From: Serpula lacrymans var. lacrymans S7.9
Taxonomy: Eukaryota; Basidiomycota; Agaricomycetes; Boletales; Serpulaceae
Assembly: GCF_000218685.1 (NCBI RefSeq)
Contig: NW_006763312.1
Location: forward strand, 1 to 64,000
DNA: 64,000 bases
Direction: 5' to 3'
Positions 1 to 9,587 of the stretch are shown piece after piece. Below the pieces are notes generated by a model. The model did no database searches. It was given only the letters and a program-made list of their open reading frames with translations, and was not told the origin of the DNA. Numbering within the stretch: position 1 is the stretch's first letter; the number at the start of each line of letters is the position of its first letter. Both the position numbers and the translations under genes were made by a program.

Positions 1-422
1 CTATAGACTGTGAAGCTCGCCTGCATTGCCTCAGTTTGCTGTTGCCTAGAGCCTCTCTCAGTCTGCGGTGTTTGGGGAGCTTAAGTCACTTTGTTGACTC
101 ATATACAAGCCCTATTAACCAACACTGTCTCGAGGCGATTTCTCTGTTAATATCAGTGTGGAATTGAAAGGGGAACACAGGCGTAACCCTGTAGCAGCAC
201 TAGGAAGCCTTAGCACCCTCCTGGATCGCTTTTGGACCCTTTTTGGACCCTTTTTGGACCTATCCTTGCACTTTCTGACCCTCTCCATATCCTCTCTCTA
301 CCGCCTCACCATCTTATCTGCTCGCCTCCTACTGTTGCCCATTGTCTTTGCCACTATTCCATCGCCTATAGCCGTCTCCTACATCATTTATCATTGCTCT
401 ATTGTCTTATACAACACCCATC

Positions 423-3400
423 ATGTCTGACTCTGATCCCAAATTCCATCCCTTGTCTGGCACTAACTACCCCCAGTGGAGTGGTGAAATGCAAGCTTGG
501 TTGATGACCAAGGGACTGTGGAGGCTCGTCTCTGGCGCTGAAAAGTGTCCTGGGACTGACGCTGAAGCAATAGAGAAATGGGAGTTGAGAGCTGAAAAAG
601 CTGCTGGTGCATTATATCTCAATGTCACCAAAGAGCAGCGCATCCATCTTGATGGCATCATTGATGATCCTGTCAAGATCTGGGAGAAACTGGCAATTGT
701 GCACGTCTCTAAGAAGCCTGGGACGAGATTTAATGCCTATGACGACTTCTTCTCTATCAGAAAGAAGGAGGACGAGTCCCTGCAGTCTCTTATGACCAGA
801 ATTGACGAAGGCATGCATCAGATTCAAAATCTTTGTCCTACTGGCTTCTCATTGTCTGAATTGGACGATGAATTGACATGCATGGCCATGATTAGGGCGC
901 TTCCTGATCAATATGCCCACTTCACTTCATCTCTACTACTTCTGGGCACCTTGGACAAGACCCAGCTCAAGGATGCTTTCCTTGCTGAAGAGGTCAATCG
1001 CCGTCGTCGTGCTGAAGTCGATTCTGCCTTGCATTCTTCGTCTACCACTGCCAATAGCACCTGCACCCATCCTAACTGCCATCATTGCAACCAATCCACC
1101 ACCTCTACTCGCGTTCAGTGTGATTTCTGTGGTTTACTTGGTCATACCCAAGACAAATGCCACAGATACATTGCTAGTCGCCAACAGGCAGTGGAGGGTG
1201 CTAAGAATCGCTACAAGCGTGGCAATGAGGCTCAGGCAGGCTCCAGCAACTCTCAGAATACCTCTCAGCAGCCCAAATCTTCGCCCAACAATGCCAATTC
1301 ATCTACTGTGGTCACTGAATCAGCTGGGAATGCAAGTCTTTGTTCTATTCATCCCTCTGATCCTCATTGCCCTCTCCAACTTGATGCTGACATTGATTGG
1401 AATGCAGACACAGGCGCCACTTCTCATATGACACCTCATCGTCATTGGATGCACCACTATACCCCATATCGTGTGCCAATCAAGCTGGCTGATCACACTG
1501 TTGTCTATTCAGCTGGTGTTGGTACTGTGGTGTTTAATCCTGTGATGAATGGCAAAGTGGCTAGGGCTGTGGAATTCTCTAGAGTGCTCCATGTACCAGA
1601 TCTTCGAAATAATCTCCTCTCAGTCTTGTATTTAACTCGTCAAGGTGGTTTCAATGTCACTATTTCGTCTCATTCCATGTCCTTTATGCGTGACAACACT
1701 CTCTTGTTCACTGCAACTATCAATGACAACAATGCAGCATTCCTTGATGGATCTACTGCTGCTTGTGTTGAATTGGGACATTTTACTGCGACTATACCAC
1801 TTGATTTGATGCTCTGGCATCGCAGATTGGCTCACCACCATCATGCTGATGTCAAGAGACTGATACAGAGAGATCTGGTCACTGGGCTTACACTGGAATC
1901 CAAGGCTGCTCCTGACCCTGTCTGTGAACCGTGCTTGTCTGGCAAGATGCATGCCAATCCATTCCCCTCATCTGATACTCGCTCTGCTCATCCTTTGGAC
2001 CTCATCCATTCTGATGTACACCAAGTCTCTTCCCCCACATTCTCTGGTTATCGCTACTGGGTCACCTTCATTGACGATCACAGTCGATTCCGTGTTGTTG
2101 TGCCTCTCAAGGCCAAGTCAGATGTCTTTGATGCTTTCAAGAGATTCAAGGCTTATGCTGAGACTCAATTGGAGCGTAAAATCAAGGCTCTGCGCGATGA
2201 CAAAGGGGGAGAGTACATGTCCAAGGAATTTGAGCAATTCACAGATGATCATGGGATTGTCAGACAGCATACCACCAGGAATCGTCCTCAGCAGAATGGT
2301 GTGGCAGAGCGAGCAAACAGACTTCTGACTGAGCGTATCACTGCCATGTTATCAGAGTCTGCATTGCCTAACAGCTTCTGGGGTGAATGTCTGTCCGCTT
2401 TGGTGCATGTCTGGAACAGGTGTCCCACTGATGCAGTGGCCCATGCCACTCCATTTAAGTTGTGGTATGGACGCAAGCCTGACATGTCTCACCTTCGCGT
2501 TTGGGGCTGCACTGCCTATGTGCATGTGCAAAAGGACAAAAGAGGCGTCTTTGGCTCTCATATGGAGAAATGTGTGTTCATTGGTTACCCTGAGGGATAC
2601 AAGGGATGGAAATTCTACAATCCTACCACCAAGCACACTGTTATCTCTGAGAGAGCTGATTTTGATGAGCGCTACTTCCCTGGCTTGAAAAGGTCTTCTG
2701 ACGATGTCCCGCCTCCACCTCCCACTCCACCTTCGCTATCCATGCCATTGGGCCTGATTGAGGATGTCCCTGCACCAGGTCCAGGGGGAGATATGGGCCC
2801 ACCAGCTGCGCTTCAGCAGCCTCAACCATTGCCTGACAATGGGCCTCATTTGGACCTTGATGCAAAACCACCTGTGAATCAACCTCCTGAGCTTCCAAAT
2901 CACCCTCCTCATCGCTCACCTTCTCCTGACTTGCCTATTGCACTGAGACGCCCTGTAAGGGCTAGGAGACCACCTAGACCATGGTGGCTTCAACACAGAC
3001 AACCTACTCCTGCCATTGAGAGTGATGACAGTGATTCTGAGGCAGTTGATGATGAAGTGGCACACTTTGGAGACTCTGCTGAGCCTAGGTCGTTTGCAGA
3101 TGCAATGAAGCGTCCTGATGCAGATAAATGGAGAGAGGCAGCCATGGAAGAGCTTCAAGCTCATGAGCGCAATGGTACTTGGTCACTAGTGGAACTACCT
3201 CCTGGAGTCAAGGCTATTGGTGGCAAGTGGGTCTTCAAGATCAAGCGCAACTCAGATGGCACTGTTGAGCGCTACAAGGCCAGATATGTGGCCAAAGGTT
3301 ATAACCAGCGCCCTGGCTTTGATTTCCTCGAAATATTTGCACCTACTGTCCGCATATCATCCATCAGAGTTGTCCTTGCCATTGCAGCCATCCACAACCT

Positions 3401-4655
3401 CCATTTGCGCTCCATTGACATTTCCCATGCATTCCTGAATGGAGTCATGGATGTCAAGGTCTACATGCATCAGCCAGAGGGATTCCATCAGGGTCCTCGC
3501 AATCTTGTTTGCCAGTTGGACAAGGCCATCTATGGGACAAAGCAGGGAGGCAGAATGTGGAACCAGAAGATGCACACTGTGCTTGAAAAACTCGGATTCA
3601 AGTGTACTTATTCAGACTCTGCCATCTATGTCTTTAACAGAGCTGATGTGCGCATTATCCTGCCTGTCTTTGTTGATGACATGACACTGGCATCCACTTC
3701 TACTTCTGCACTTGACCAAGCTGTCAAGGACCTCTCCCTGCACTTTAAGCTTCGTGATCTTGGCCCTACTTCTTACCTACTTGGCATTTCCATCACTAGA
3801 GACCTAAGTAATCGCACCATCTCCCTCTCCCAACATCAGTACACTCTGGACATTCTGGAGCACTTTGGCATGAAGGACTGCAAGCCTGTGTCCATTCCCA
3901 TGGATCCTGGTTTGCGCCTCACCAAGGACATGTCTCCCAAAACATCCAGTGATGCTGCTTTGATGAAGGACATTCCCTACCTTGCTGCTGTTGGTGCTCT
4001 GATGTATCTGGCCACTACCACTCGTCCTGACATTGCCTACACTGTTGGAGTCCTTGCCAGATATAACTCTAATCCTGGTCTTACTCACTGGAGCGCTGTC
4101 AAGCACTTGTTCCGCTACTTGCAAGGCACCCTTAATCATTCCCTTGTCCTTGGTCCTGATCCCAATTCCACTGAACTCTTCACCACTTTCTCTGATGCTG
4201 ATCATGGTGGTGACAAGGACTCTGGTCGTTCTACTGGTGCCTATATTGTCAAGATGGGATCTGGTGCTGTCTCCTGGAGCTCCAAGCTTCAGAACATTGT
4301 TGCTCTGTCCACCACTGAAGCAGAATACATTGCTGCTGTTGAGGCTGGCAAAGAGATTTGCTGGATGCGAAATTTGTTGAAGGAAATGGGCTATCCTATC
4401 ACCTCTCCTTCCACCCTTCATATTGACAACCAATCTGCCATCTCTGTATCCAAGAACCCTGAGCACCATGGTCGGATGAAACACCTTGATCTGCAATGGC
4501 ATTGGTTGAGAGATGTTGTTGACTCTGGGCAGATTGCTCCTACCTTTGTTCCCACTGCTGAAATGCCTGCAGACTTGTTGACCAAGGCTCTTGCCAAGCC
4601 TAAAGTGGAAGTGTTCAGGAAGATGATGGGACTTATTAGATCAGGGGGGAGCTGA
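423..4655 (+). CDS. Copia gag-pol polyprotein (1410 aa), intact
   Basis: This is a single-frame Gag-protease-integrase-RT-RNase H polyprotein in Ty1/Copia order. The first ATG is at 423; the frame is open slightly upstream but without an ATG. Visible domains are an N-terminal Gag region (LSGTNYPQWSGEMQAWL), a CCHC zinc knuckle near aa 233-246 (CDFCGLLGHTQDKC), protease DTG at aa 329-331, an HHCC-type pre-integrase zone (LMLWHRRLAHHHH), and integrase D531, D593 and E629 (D,D-35-E). RT follows with FVDDM near aa 1084-1088, then RNase H with SDADHGGD and the ALSTTEAEY block. There are no stops or frameshifts, so it is potentially active. It differs from copy B at three residues: R, D and H here are C, N and R in copy B, all encoded between 2472 and 2635. 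Confidence 0.97.
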   Translation: MSDSDPKFHPLSGTNYPQWSGEMQAWLMTKGLWRLVSGAEKCPGTDAEAIEKWELRAEKAAGALYLNVTKEQRIHLDGIIDDPVKIWEKLAIVHVSKKPGTRFNAYDDFFSIRKKEDESLQSLMTRIDEGMHQIQNLCPTGFSLSELDDELTCMAMIRALPDQYAHFTSSLLLLGTLDKTQLKDAFLAEEVNRRRRAEVDSALHSSSTTANSTCTHPNCHHCNQSTTSTRVQCDFCGLLGHTQDKCHRYIASRQQAVEGAKNRYKRGNEAQAGSSNSQNTSQQPKSSPNNANSSTVVTESAGNASLCSIHPSDPHCPLQLDADIDWNADTGATSHMTPHRHWMHHYTPYRVPIKLADHTVVYSAGVGTVVFNPVMNGKVARAVEFSRVLHVPDLRNNLLSVLYLTRQGGFNVTISSHSMSFMRDNTLLFTATINDNNAAFLDGSTAACVELGHFTATIPLDLMLWHRRLAHHHHADVKRLIQRDLVTGLTLESKAAPDPVCEPCLSGKMHANPFPSSDTRSAHPLDLIHSDVHQVSSPTFSGYRYWVTFIDDHSRFRVVVPLKAKSDVFDAFKRFKAYAETQLERKIKALRDDKGGEYMSKEFEQFTDDHGIVRQHTTRNRPQQNGVAERANRLLTERITAMLSESALPNSFWGECLSALVHVWNRCPTDAVAHATPFKLWYGRKPDMSHLRVWGCTAYVHVQKDKRGVFGSHMEKCVFIGYPEGYKGWKFYNPTTKHTVISERADFDERYFPGLKRSSDDVPPPPPTPPSLSMPLGLIEDVPAPGPGGDMGPPAALQQPQPLPDNGPHLDLDAKPPVNQPPELPNHPPHRSPSPDLPIALRRPVRARRPPRPWWLQHRQPTPAIESDDSDSEAVDDEVAHFGDSAEPRSFADAMKRPDADKWREAAMEELQAHERNGTWSLVELPPGVKAIGGKWVFKIKRNSDGTVERYKARYVAKGYNQRPGFDFLEIFAPTVRISSIRVVLAIAAIHNLHLRSIDISHAFLNGVMDVKVYMHQPEGFHQGPRNLVCQLDKAIYGTKQGGRMWNQKMHTVLEKLGFKCTYSDSAIYVFNRADVRIILPVFVDDMTLASTSTSALDQAVKDLSLHFKLRDLGPTSYLLGISITRDLSNRTISLSQHQYTLDILEHFGMKDCKPVSIPMDPGLRLTKDMSPKTSSDAALMKDIPYLAAVGALMYLATTTRPDIAYTVGVLARYNSNPGLTHWSAVKHLFRYLQGTLNHSLVLGPDPNSTELFTTFSDADHGGDKDSGRSTGAYIVKMGSGAVSWSSKLQNIVALSTTEAEYIAAVEAGKEICWMRNLLKEMGYPITSPSTLHIDNQSAISVSKNPEHHGRMKHLDLQWHWLRDVVDSGQIAPTFVPTAEMPADLLTKALAKPKVEVFRKMMGLIRSGGS

Positions 4656-4675
4656 TGCTTGGGAGGTGCAGCATC

Positions 4676-4684
4676 AGGGGGGAG
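4676..4684 (+). other. Polypurine tract of Copia copy A
   Basis: AGGGGGGAG sits directly before the 3' LTR start TGTTAG. This is the expected plus-strand primer site. A second, identical purine run occurs about 35 bp upstream, around the polyprotein stop (4640-4651). Confidence 0.85.
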
Positions 4685-5004
4685 TGTTAGTTTTGGTGAT
4701 TCTGCACCTTTGTGCTACCTATATATTTTCATTCCTTTCTCTATCTATTCTTCTATCATTCACTATTGATTGTGTTCTCTATTATTTCGCCTTTGTGGCT
4801 GCTTTGTTTACCTTTGTTTACAAAACTTCGGACAGTATTGCAGAGTCCAATGCTTCCTATTCTCTAGTTACTCACATTGGACTCTAGGTACTGTATACCT
4901 GTCATACTCTCTAATAATAAAGTTACTCACATTGGACTCTAGTTCCAGTCCCTGATTGCTCTCAGCAAGTGGCTAGACACTCCCTTCAAGCTTTGTTCTT
5001 AATA
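4685..5004 (+). repeat. 3' LTR of Copia copy A (320 bp)
   Basis: Begins TGTTAG and ends CTTAATA, so it lacks the usual CA end. It matches both LTRs of copy B. A TATA-like stretch (CTATATATTTTC) lies near its start and AATAAA near position 4918. It contains a ~22-bp internal direct repeat (TTACTCACATTGGACTCTAG at about 4868 and 4922). Confidence 0.95.
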
Positions 5005-6298
5005 AGGAAGGGCGGACAATCCTACAAGACTTCAAGGCTCACATGACTCACGGTTTTGACTACACAGCATCACCAGAGGAAGTACAAGATTTGTTTCTGA
5101 CAGTGTATGATTTGATGCTGAAGGTTTTATTTGAGGTCAAGTTCTTTGGAATCAAAGTGTCCGAGTATGTGCATGATACTATCTTGCCAGATATATCAGG
5201 TGAGAGAGACCTGTAATGCTGGAAAGACGAAGTATATATTTTTGGACATTATACTCCGGTGTGCATAGCAAAAAAATCCTAGAGAATCAGTCATATAGCA
5301 AATTTCCTAGTCATTTTGTAGGGGTTCTTCTGTCCAAGTCAGCTTGCAGAAAGTATTGTACAAAAAAGGCAATCTTTAAGGTGTGTGATGGCATTGTACA
5401 TACATTGGCTGTGAGTGCTTGGATTTCCATCATCGTTCTTTGCCCAGTTCATTCACCATTCCAGTAGCAGTTCCCCCAAATCCCAAGGCACAAGTGTTTG
5501 TGACAGTCGGGTGGCTGGTGTTTTCTGCAATGACCAGTAAGTCTATTACTGGTGTTAGTATCAGTTTAGGGGCATACACTGAAATCACACCCAAGCACTG
5601 AATGCTGAGCTGTGGTGGGTGCACATCGTATGCAATCCTGACACGCCTATCCTTTGGCAATGCAACCATAGGGGCAATCAAGAAATCAAGCACACCCTTG
5701 AAGTAAACATATTACAGTCCTACATGGTGACATGGTGCGTTGTAAAGATGTTCATGTTTTGTTTTGAGCTGATTAATGCCTTTCTTCACTATTCTCACTA
5801 CTTACATTCATTCTTGCGTCGTTCAATGATGGATCATGTGTTTATCTATTGTTGTATGTGCTACATTTCCTCCCCAATCCAGTAATTATCTTGACTCACT
5901 GCAAAGAGGATCCAATGCGCTATCATCACACCAAACCTTCCATGCTCACCAAAGGTAAGTACTCGTCACTTTTTGTTATAACTTCTAAATGAAACTAAGC
6001 CAACTGGTATCATTTATCAGAGACTTTGGCTCACTTGCACGTGACGCCAACATTCACCACTGTTAGTTATCATAGTTCTTGCCCCAAAATTCATTTAATG
6101 TTGATGCAGGTTTAATATTTGGTGGTCTTACTAGGCCATTTTGGCCAAAACACCGGTATATTTTTATTTTATTGGCATGTGTACAATATTCTGCAATGTG
6201 GGGGGTTCACATTGTGTTCCAGCAGCTCCACTGCATGTTCATTACCAAGACCCCCTTGGATAAAATTGTCAATTCAAAGAAGCAGCCTCCATCCATCC
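5005..6298 (+). other. Right flank of Copia copy A; unassigned, one exon-like stretch
   Basis: It starts with the TSD AGGAA. 5007-5200 reads as an open exon-like stretch (contains LQDFKAHMTHGFDY and VKFFGIKVSEYVHD) ending at a GTGAGA donor; I do not recognise the family. In copy B the frame continues leftwards across the insertion point, so the element may have split an older gene. A minus-strand ORF at 5430-5693 is also unidentified. The rest holds no gene I can support. 5005-5509 is repeated at 63496-64000. Confidence 0.5.
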
Positions 6299-7146
6299 AT
6301 GTCCAAATTCAATTTCCCTCCTCCAAATGAGGTGTTTCAGGGAATGGCGCAGGATGAAGGCGAGATGGAGAGACTTTGGAACTTCTTAAATGATCCTCTG
6401 GAAGTCCCCCCTGCACTGACAATATCTGGAAATAATGGTTTTTGGAGGAACAAGCTGGAGGATCGTACAAGTTATGTACTGGATGCAGACTTAGACGACC
6501 CTTGGAGCATGCATGAACACCCGCCAGCAACCTCTCCACTCCCAGACACCCAGGCAAACAGCACATCTAACCAGTCAGCCACAGTCAAACCAGATGTGTC
6601 AGTCAATCCATCTGACACATTGTCCCCACCTGATCCATCTGGCATGTCGCCCCCACTTGATCCATCTGGCACGTTGCCTCTAACTGATTTATTGCAAGGT
6701 GCACCAAAAAAGGCTTTTAATATATTCAGTGGCGCATCAGGTGCGTCTATCCCTCTCATTGACAGAGCAACACTCCCTTCTGGCAGTGTTCATCCTATAG
6801 AGGGGCAATTGGCACAGGGCAATAGTGCAACGTGGGCCTCACGCAATCCCACTAGAAGGACATTACCTGTTCGCCCTCCTCCACAGCCACTTACTGATGC
6901 TGCAAAGGCCTCGAGAAGTATTGTGAGGAAAGTAAAAAACAACATGCTCAAGAAGCTCAATGAAGACATCATTACATTTGTAAAAGAGCAAAATAATAAA
7001 ATTACGGACATTGCCAAAAATCATGATGTAAAGGTGGAAAAGGTTAAGAATATGGTAATTGCATACACTCACTACACAAAGGCGCAAAAATTACAGCTTC
7101 ACAATGCTATATTACATGCCAAAGCATTAGAAATAAATCCAAGTAC

Positions 7147-7562
7147 TGTTACGCACGAAGTGCTTAACAACGTCTGAGGGTTCGTCGAGGTTTTATAGAG
7201 AGACTTATCCGAAGACAAGTTCGAGAATGTAGTTCTGAGTGGAGGTCTTCCAATGAGAGTTGGTCTTCTTCTGAGTAGAAGTCTGATCTTAGGAGTCTAG
7301 CTTTGTAAGCGTAAACTGTGTAGAATCGTATTGAAGAATACTACTGCTTGTTACATGGTATTTATAATGGAAAGAAATCGGTGATAGGAGTTAGGTCCTA
7401 TCTAGGGCAGGTCCGTTTGTTGAGGACTAAGTACTATAATAGGTACTGTGAATGCAAGAGGAACGGAAGTGTACGTGAAGGAAATGAGTCATCGGTCTGA
7501 TGGTATAACCGATGAGTAAAAAAAAATGAGTAGTCCTCAAATGTCCAATAGAGATCGTAACA
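7147..7562 (-). repeat. 3' LTR of the Gypsy element
   Basis: It reads TGTTACG to GTAACA on the plus strand and is bordered on the left by TSD AGTAC. On the inner side, 7563-7577 reversed gives a purine tract (AAGTAAGGGGGTAA) directly before the LTR on the coding strand. Confidence 0.94.
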
Positions 7563-7586
7563 TTACCCCCTTACTTGCTCCGAGTT

Positions 7587-8870
7587 TCACCGAAATTCGG
7601 TACATTCGCCGTCCATATTGTAACTGTCGTCGTAGCTGACATCTCCATGTAATCCTTCCATCAGAATCCTATCCTTGTCTTCCCTGCGGATGGGACACCA
7701 ATTGAAACTATGTCCCAGTGCACGACGGTCACAGTCGGGACAATAGTAGGCTTCGCAATAGTATGTGCGATGATCGCTCCAACCGCAGTTTTGGCAGTAT
7801 GGAGCGTTGTTACAAACACCTTCGTGGTATCTTTGTCGGGTGTTGGATGAGGTGTCAGATTGGGGAGTGGTTGGATCGACATCTCCCAGGTTGTACGTTC
7901 CTGTGTACAACTGATCGATCATGGCTGCATTGTCGTCTACGTTGATTGGGTTAGAGGGAGAGCCAGTTTCAGGCCTGTGCATTGCGCCAGGCGGACTGTC
8001 TTTCTGTCCCTTTGACATACAAGACTGTCATTTCAATGGAGTTCTGGCGGCGGAGATCTGGAGTATCACCTCTTGCCGGCCGTGTCGGGCTCCTCATCAG
8101 TTTGTTAGGCGACGGGTTTGGGCGTTTGGCACTGGTCAAGGTGGAGATAATGGGGGAGACGGTGGTTTTGGGTTCGACCCAATGGAACGGGGACTGGAGT
8201 GGTTCGACTCTTGTGAGATTGGGCTGGTTGGGACGGTGGGAATATATTTCTCCTCCGACGGGATGGGTGGAGGTTGACGGGTGACAATGTGGTAAGTGCG
8301 CTCCGGGGTAACACTGGTCTGGTCTGGGTGCGACAGGGACCGGAGGGACAAACCGGGCGGAGGAGTACTCGTACAACCGTCTCGCTCTATCCGCGTGCGA
8401 GCTTTGTTTAGCAATGTCCTCCCACCTGATTCCAAATATTCCTTTGCCGAGTCCATCTGCCCATTCGAGGAGCTCATCCTCAAGCGTCGTTCCAAAGACT
8501 CCAAAACTAACTTTTCCATCCAGAGTGCCCGACAGATACCCGAGTCCTGACTGTTGAGCTGCGAATGCTCGCTTTCCAACGAATGTATTGAGTCTATGGC
8601 TTTTAGGAGTTCGTCAGCTATGAGGTCTATGGCAAGGAAGGTATGCATGGAAGAAAGAGCATAATACGCATGGGGACAGCATTTTTTGGTCTCGTAAAAG
8701 AGATAGGTATAGGCGTCTTTTGCTGACATTAGCTCTATGGCGTCAGTGACGTCGGCTTGGTTGTGTCATTGCCCACGGGCGAAAAACACTTGTTTGTTGG
8801 CTAGCAAGTTGGCGTCGCCAGGTATTGAGTAGGTGGTGGTAGGGAAGCCGGTGGAGTTAGAAGTAGACAT
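7587..8870 (-). pseudogene. Third ORF of the Gypsy element, downstream of pol; Cys-rich C-terminus
   Basis: It starts at ATG 8870 (MSTSNSTGFPTTTYS), just after the chromodomain end of pol, and runs to 7587. An in-frame TGA at 8766-8768 and at least one frame change near 8100 break it. The N-terminal half is helical (ELMSAKDAYTYLFYETKKCC, IADELLKAIDSIHSLESEHS). The middle is Pro/Ser-rich. The C-terminal segment has a regular Cys/His array (CQNCGWSDHRTYYC, then YYCPDCDRRALGHSFNWCP) resembling paired zinc knuckles. It occupies the position where env would sit, but I see no signal peptide or membrane helix. Function unknown; possibly a nucleic-acid-binding accessory protein. Confidence 0.65.
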
Positions 8871-9587
8871 GTTTTTGTGTTGAGAGACAGAGGCTTGTTG
8901 GTAATGGGGTGATTGTCTCTTCAACGCAGCTTGTGGTCCTTCTTATAGGCTTCCAGTATCTCCGCAGCATTGGTTAAATGTTCTTCCGGTTCCCATGAGT
9001 TTTTGGAATGAGGGTAATGGCGCCAGTTTCCAGGGTTTGTGTCTAAGAATACTTTCTACTTCGTATTCCTCTTCTTTGTTAATCAGGTCAGGTGGTGGTC
9101 GGATAAAGTTCGGGCTGTGAGTGTTGGTTTCCGTATACGGCGTGAGAAGGGATGCGTGGAAAACATTGTGTATCCTCCAATGGGGAGGCAGGGATAGTTG
9201 GTAGTTCACCGGGGAAATCTTTTCTTGGATGCGGAAAGGTCCGATGCGTTTCATGTTGAACTTCTTGTATTCGGTAGCTTTTTCTTATAGGTTGGTGTTC
9301 TCTAACCACACCTTTTGTCCTTCGGAGAATCGCGTGAACTTTCCATTGTTTTGTTTCATCATCTTGCTTCTCGCGAGTTTGTGTGCTTTTAGGGTGTTTT
9401 CCCTTGCCCTAAGCAGTTCGGATAATCGTCTTTCCACTGATGGGATATTCGTGGATCTGTGTTTAGTCGGGATTCCTCGGGGTTCATATCCCATGAGGAG
9501 GTAGAATGGCGATTGGTTGTTTGTGGAGTGTGGTCTTTGATTGTGACAGAATTCGGCGGTTGTAAGGTATTTTGCCCAGCTGTGTGG

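Larger units (their letters stand above)
1..5004 (+). mobile_element. Ty1/Copia LTR retrotransposon, copy A (5' end outside window)
   Basis: The window opens inside the 5' leader of a Copia element. A single long polyprotein frame (423-4655), a polypurine tract and a 320-bp 3' LTR (4685-5004) follow. Position n here corresponds to n+58491 in copy B. The 5' LTR and primer site of this copy lie to the left of the window. The base run AGGAA after the 3' LTR (5005-5009) equals the target-site duplication seen on both sides of copy B. Confidence 0.97.

Noticed and set aside
158..504. Short frames in the Copia leader (also 58649-58995)
   Set aside because: Overlapping low-complexity frames without ATG of good context; leader sequence explains them better.
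3804..4502. 232-codon minus-strand frame inside the Copia RT/RNase H (also 62295-62993)
   Set aside because: It is antisense to a strongly conserved coding region and identical in both copies only because the copies are identical.
7587..8870. Envelope gene in the Gypsy element
   Set aside because: No signal peptide, no membrane helix, no cleavage-type motif; a Cys/His array points to nucleic-acid binding.
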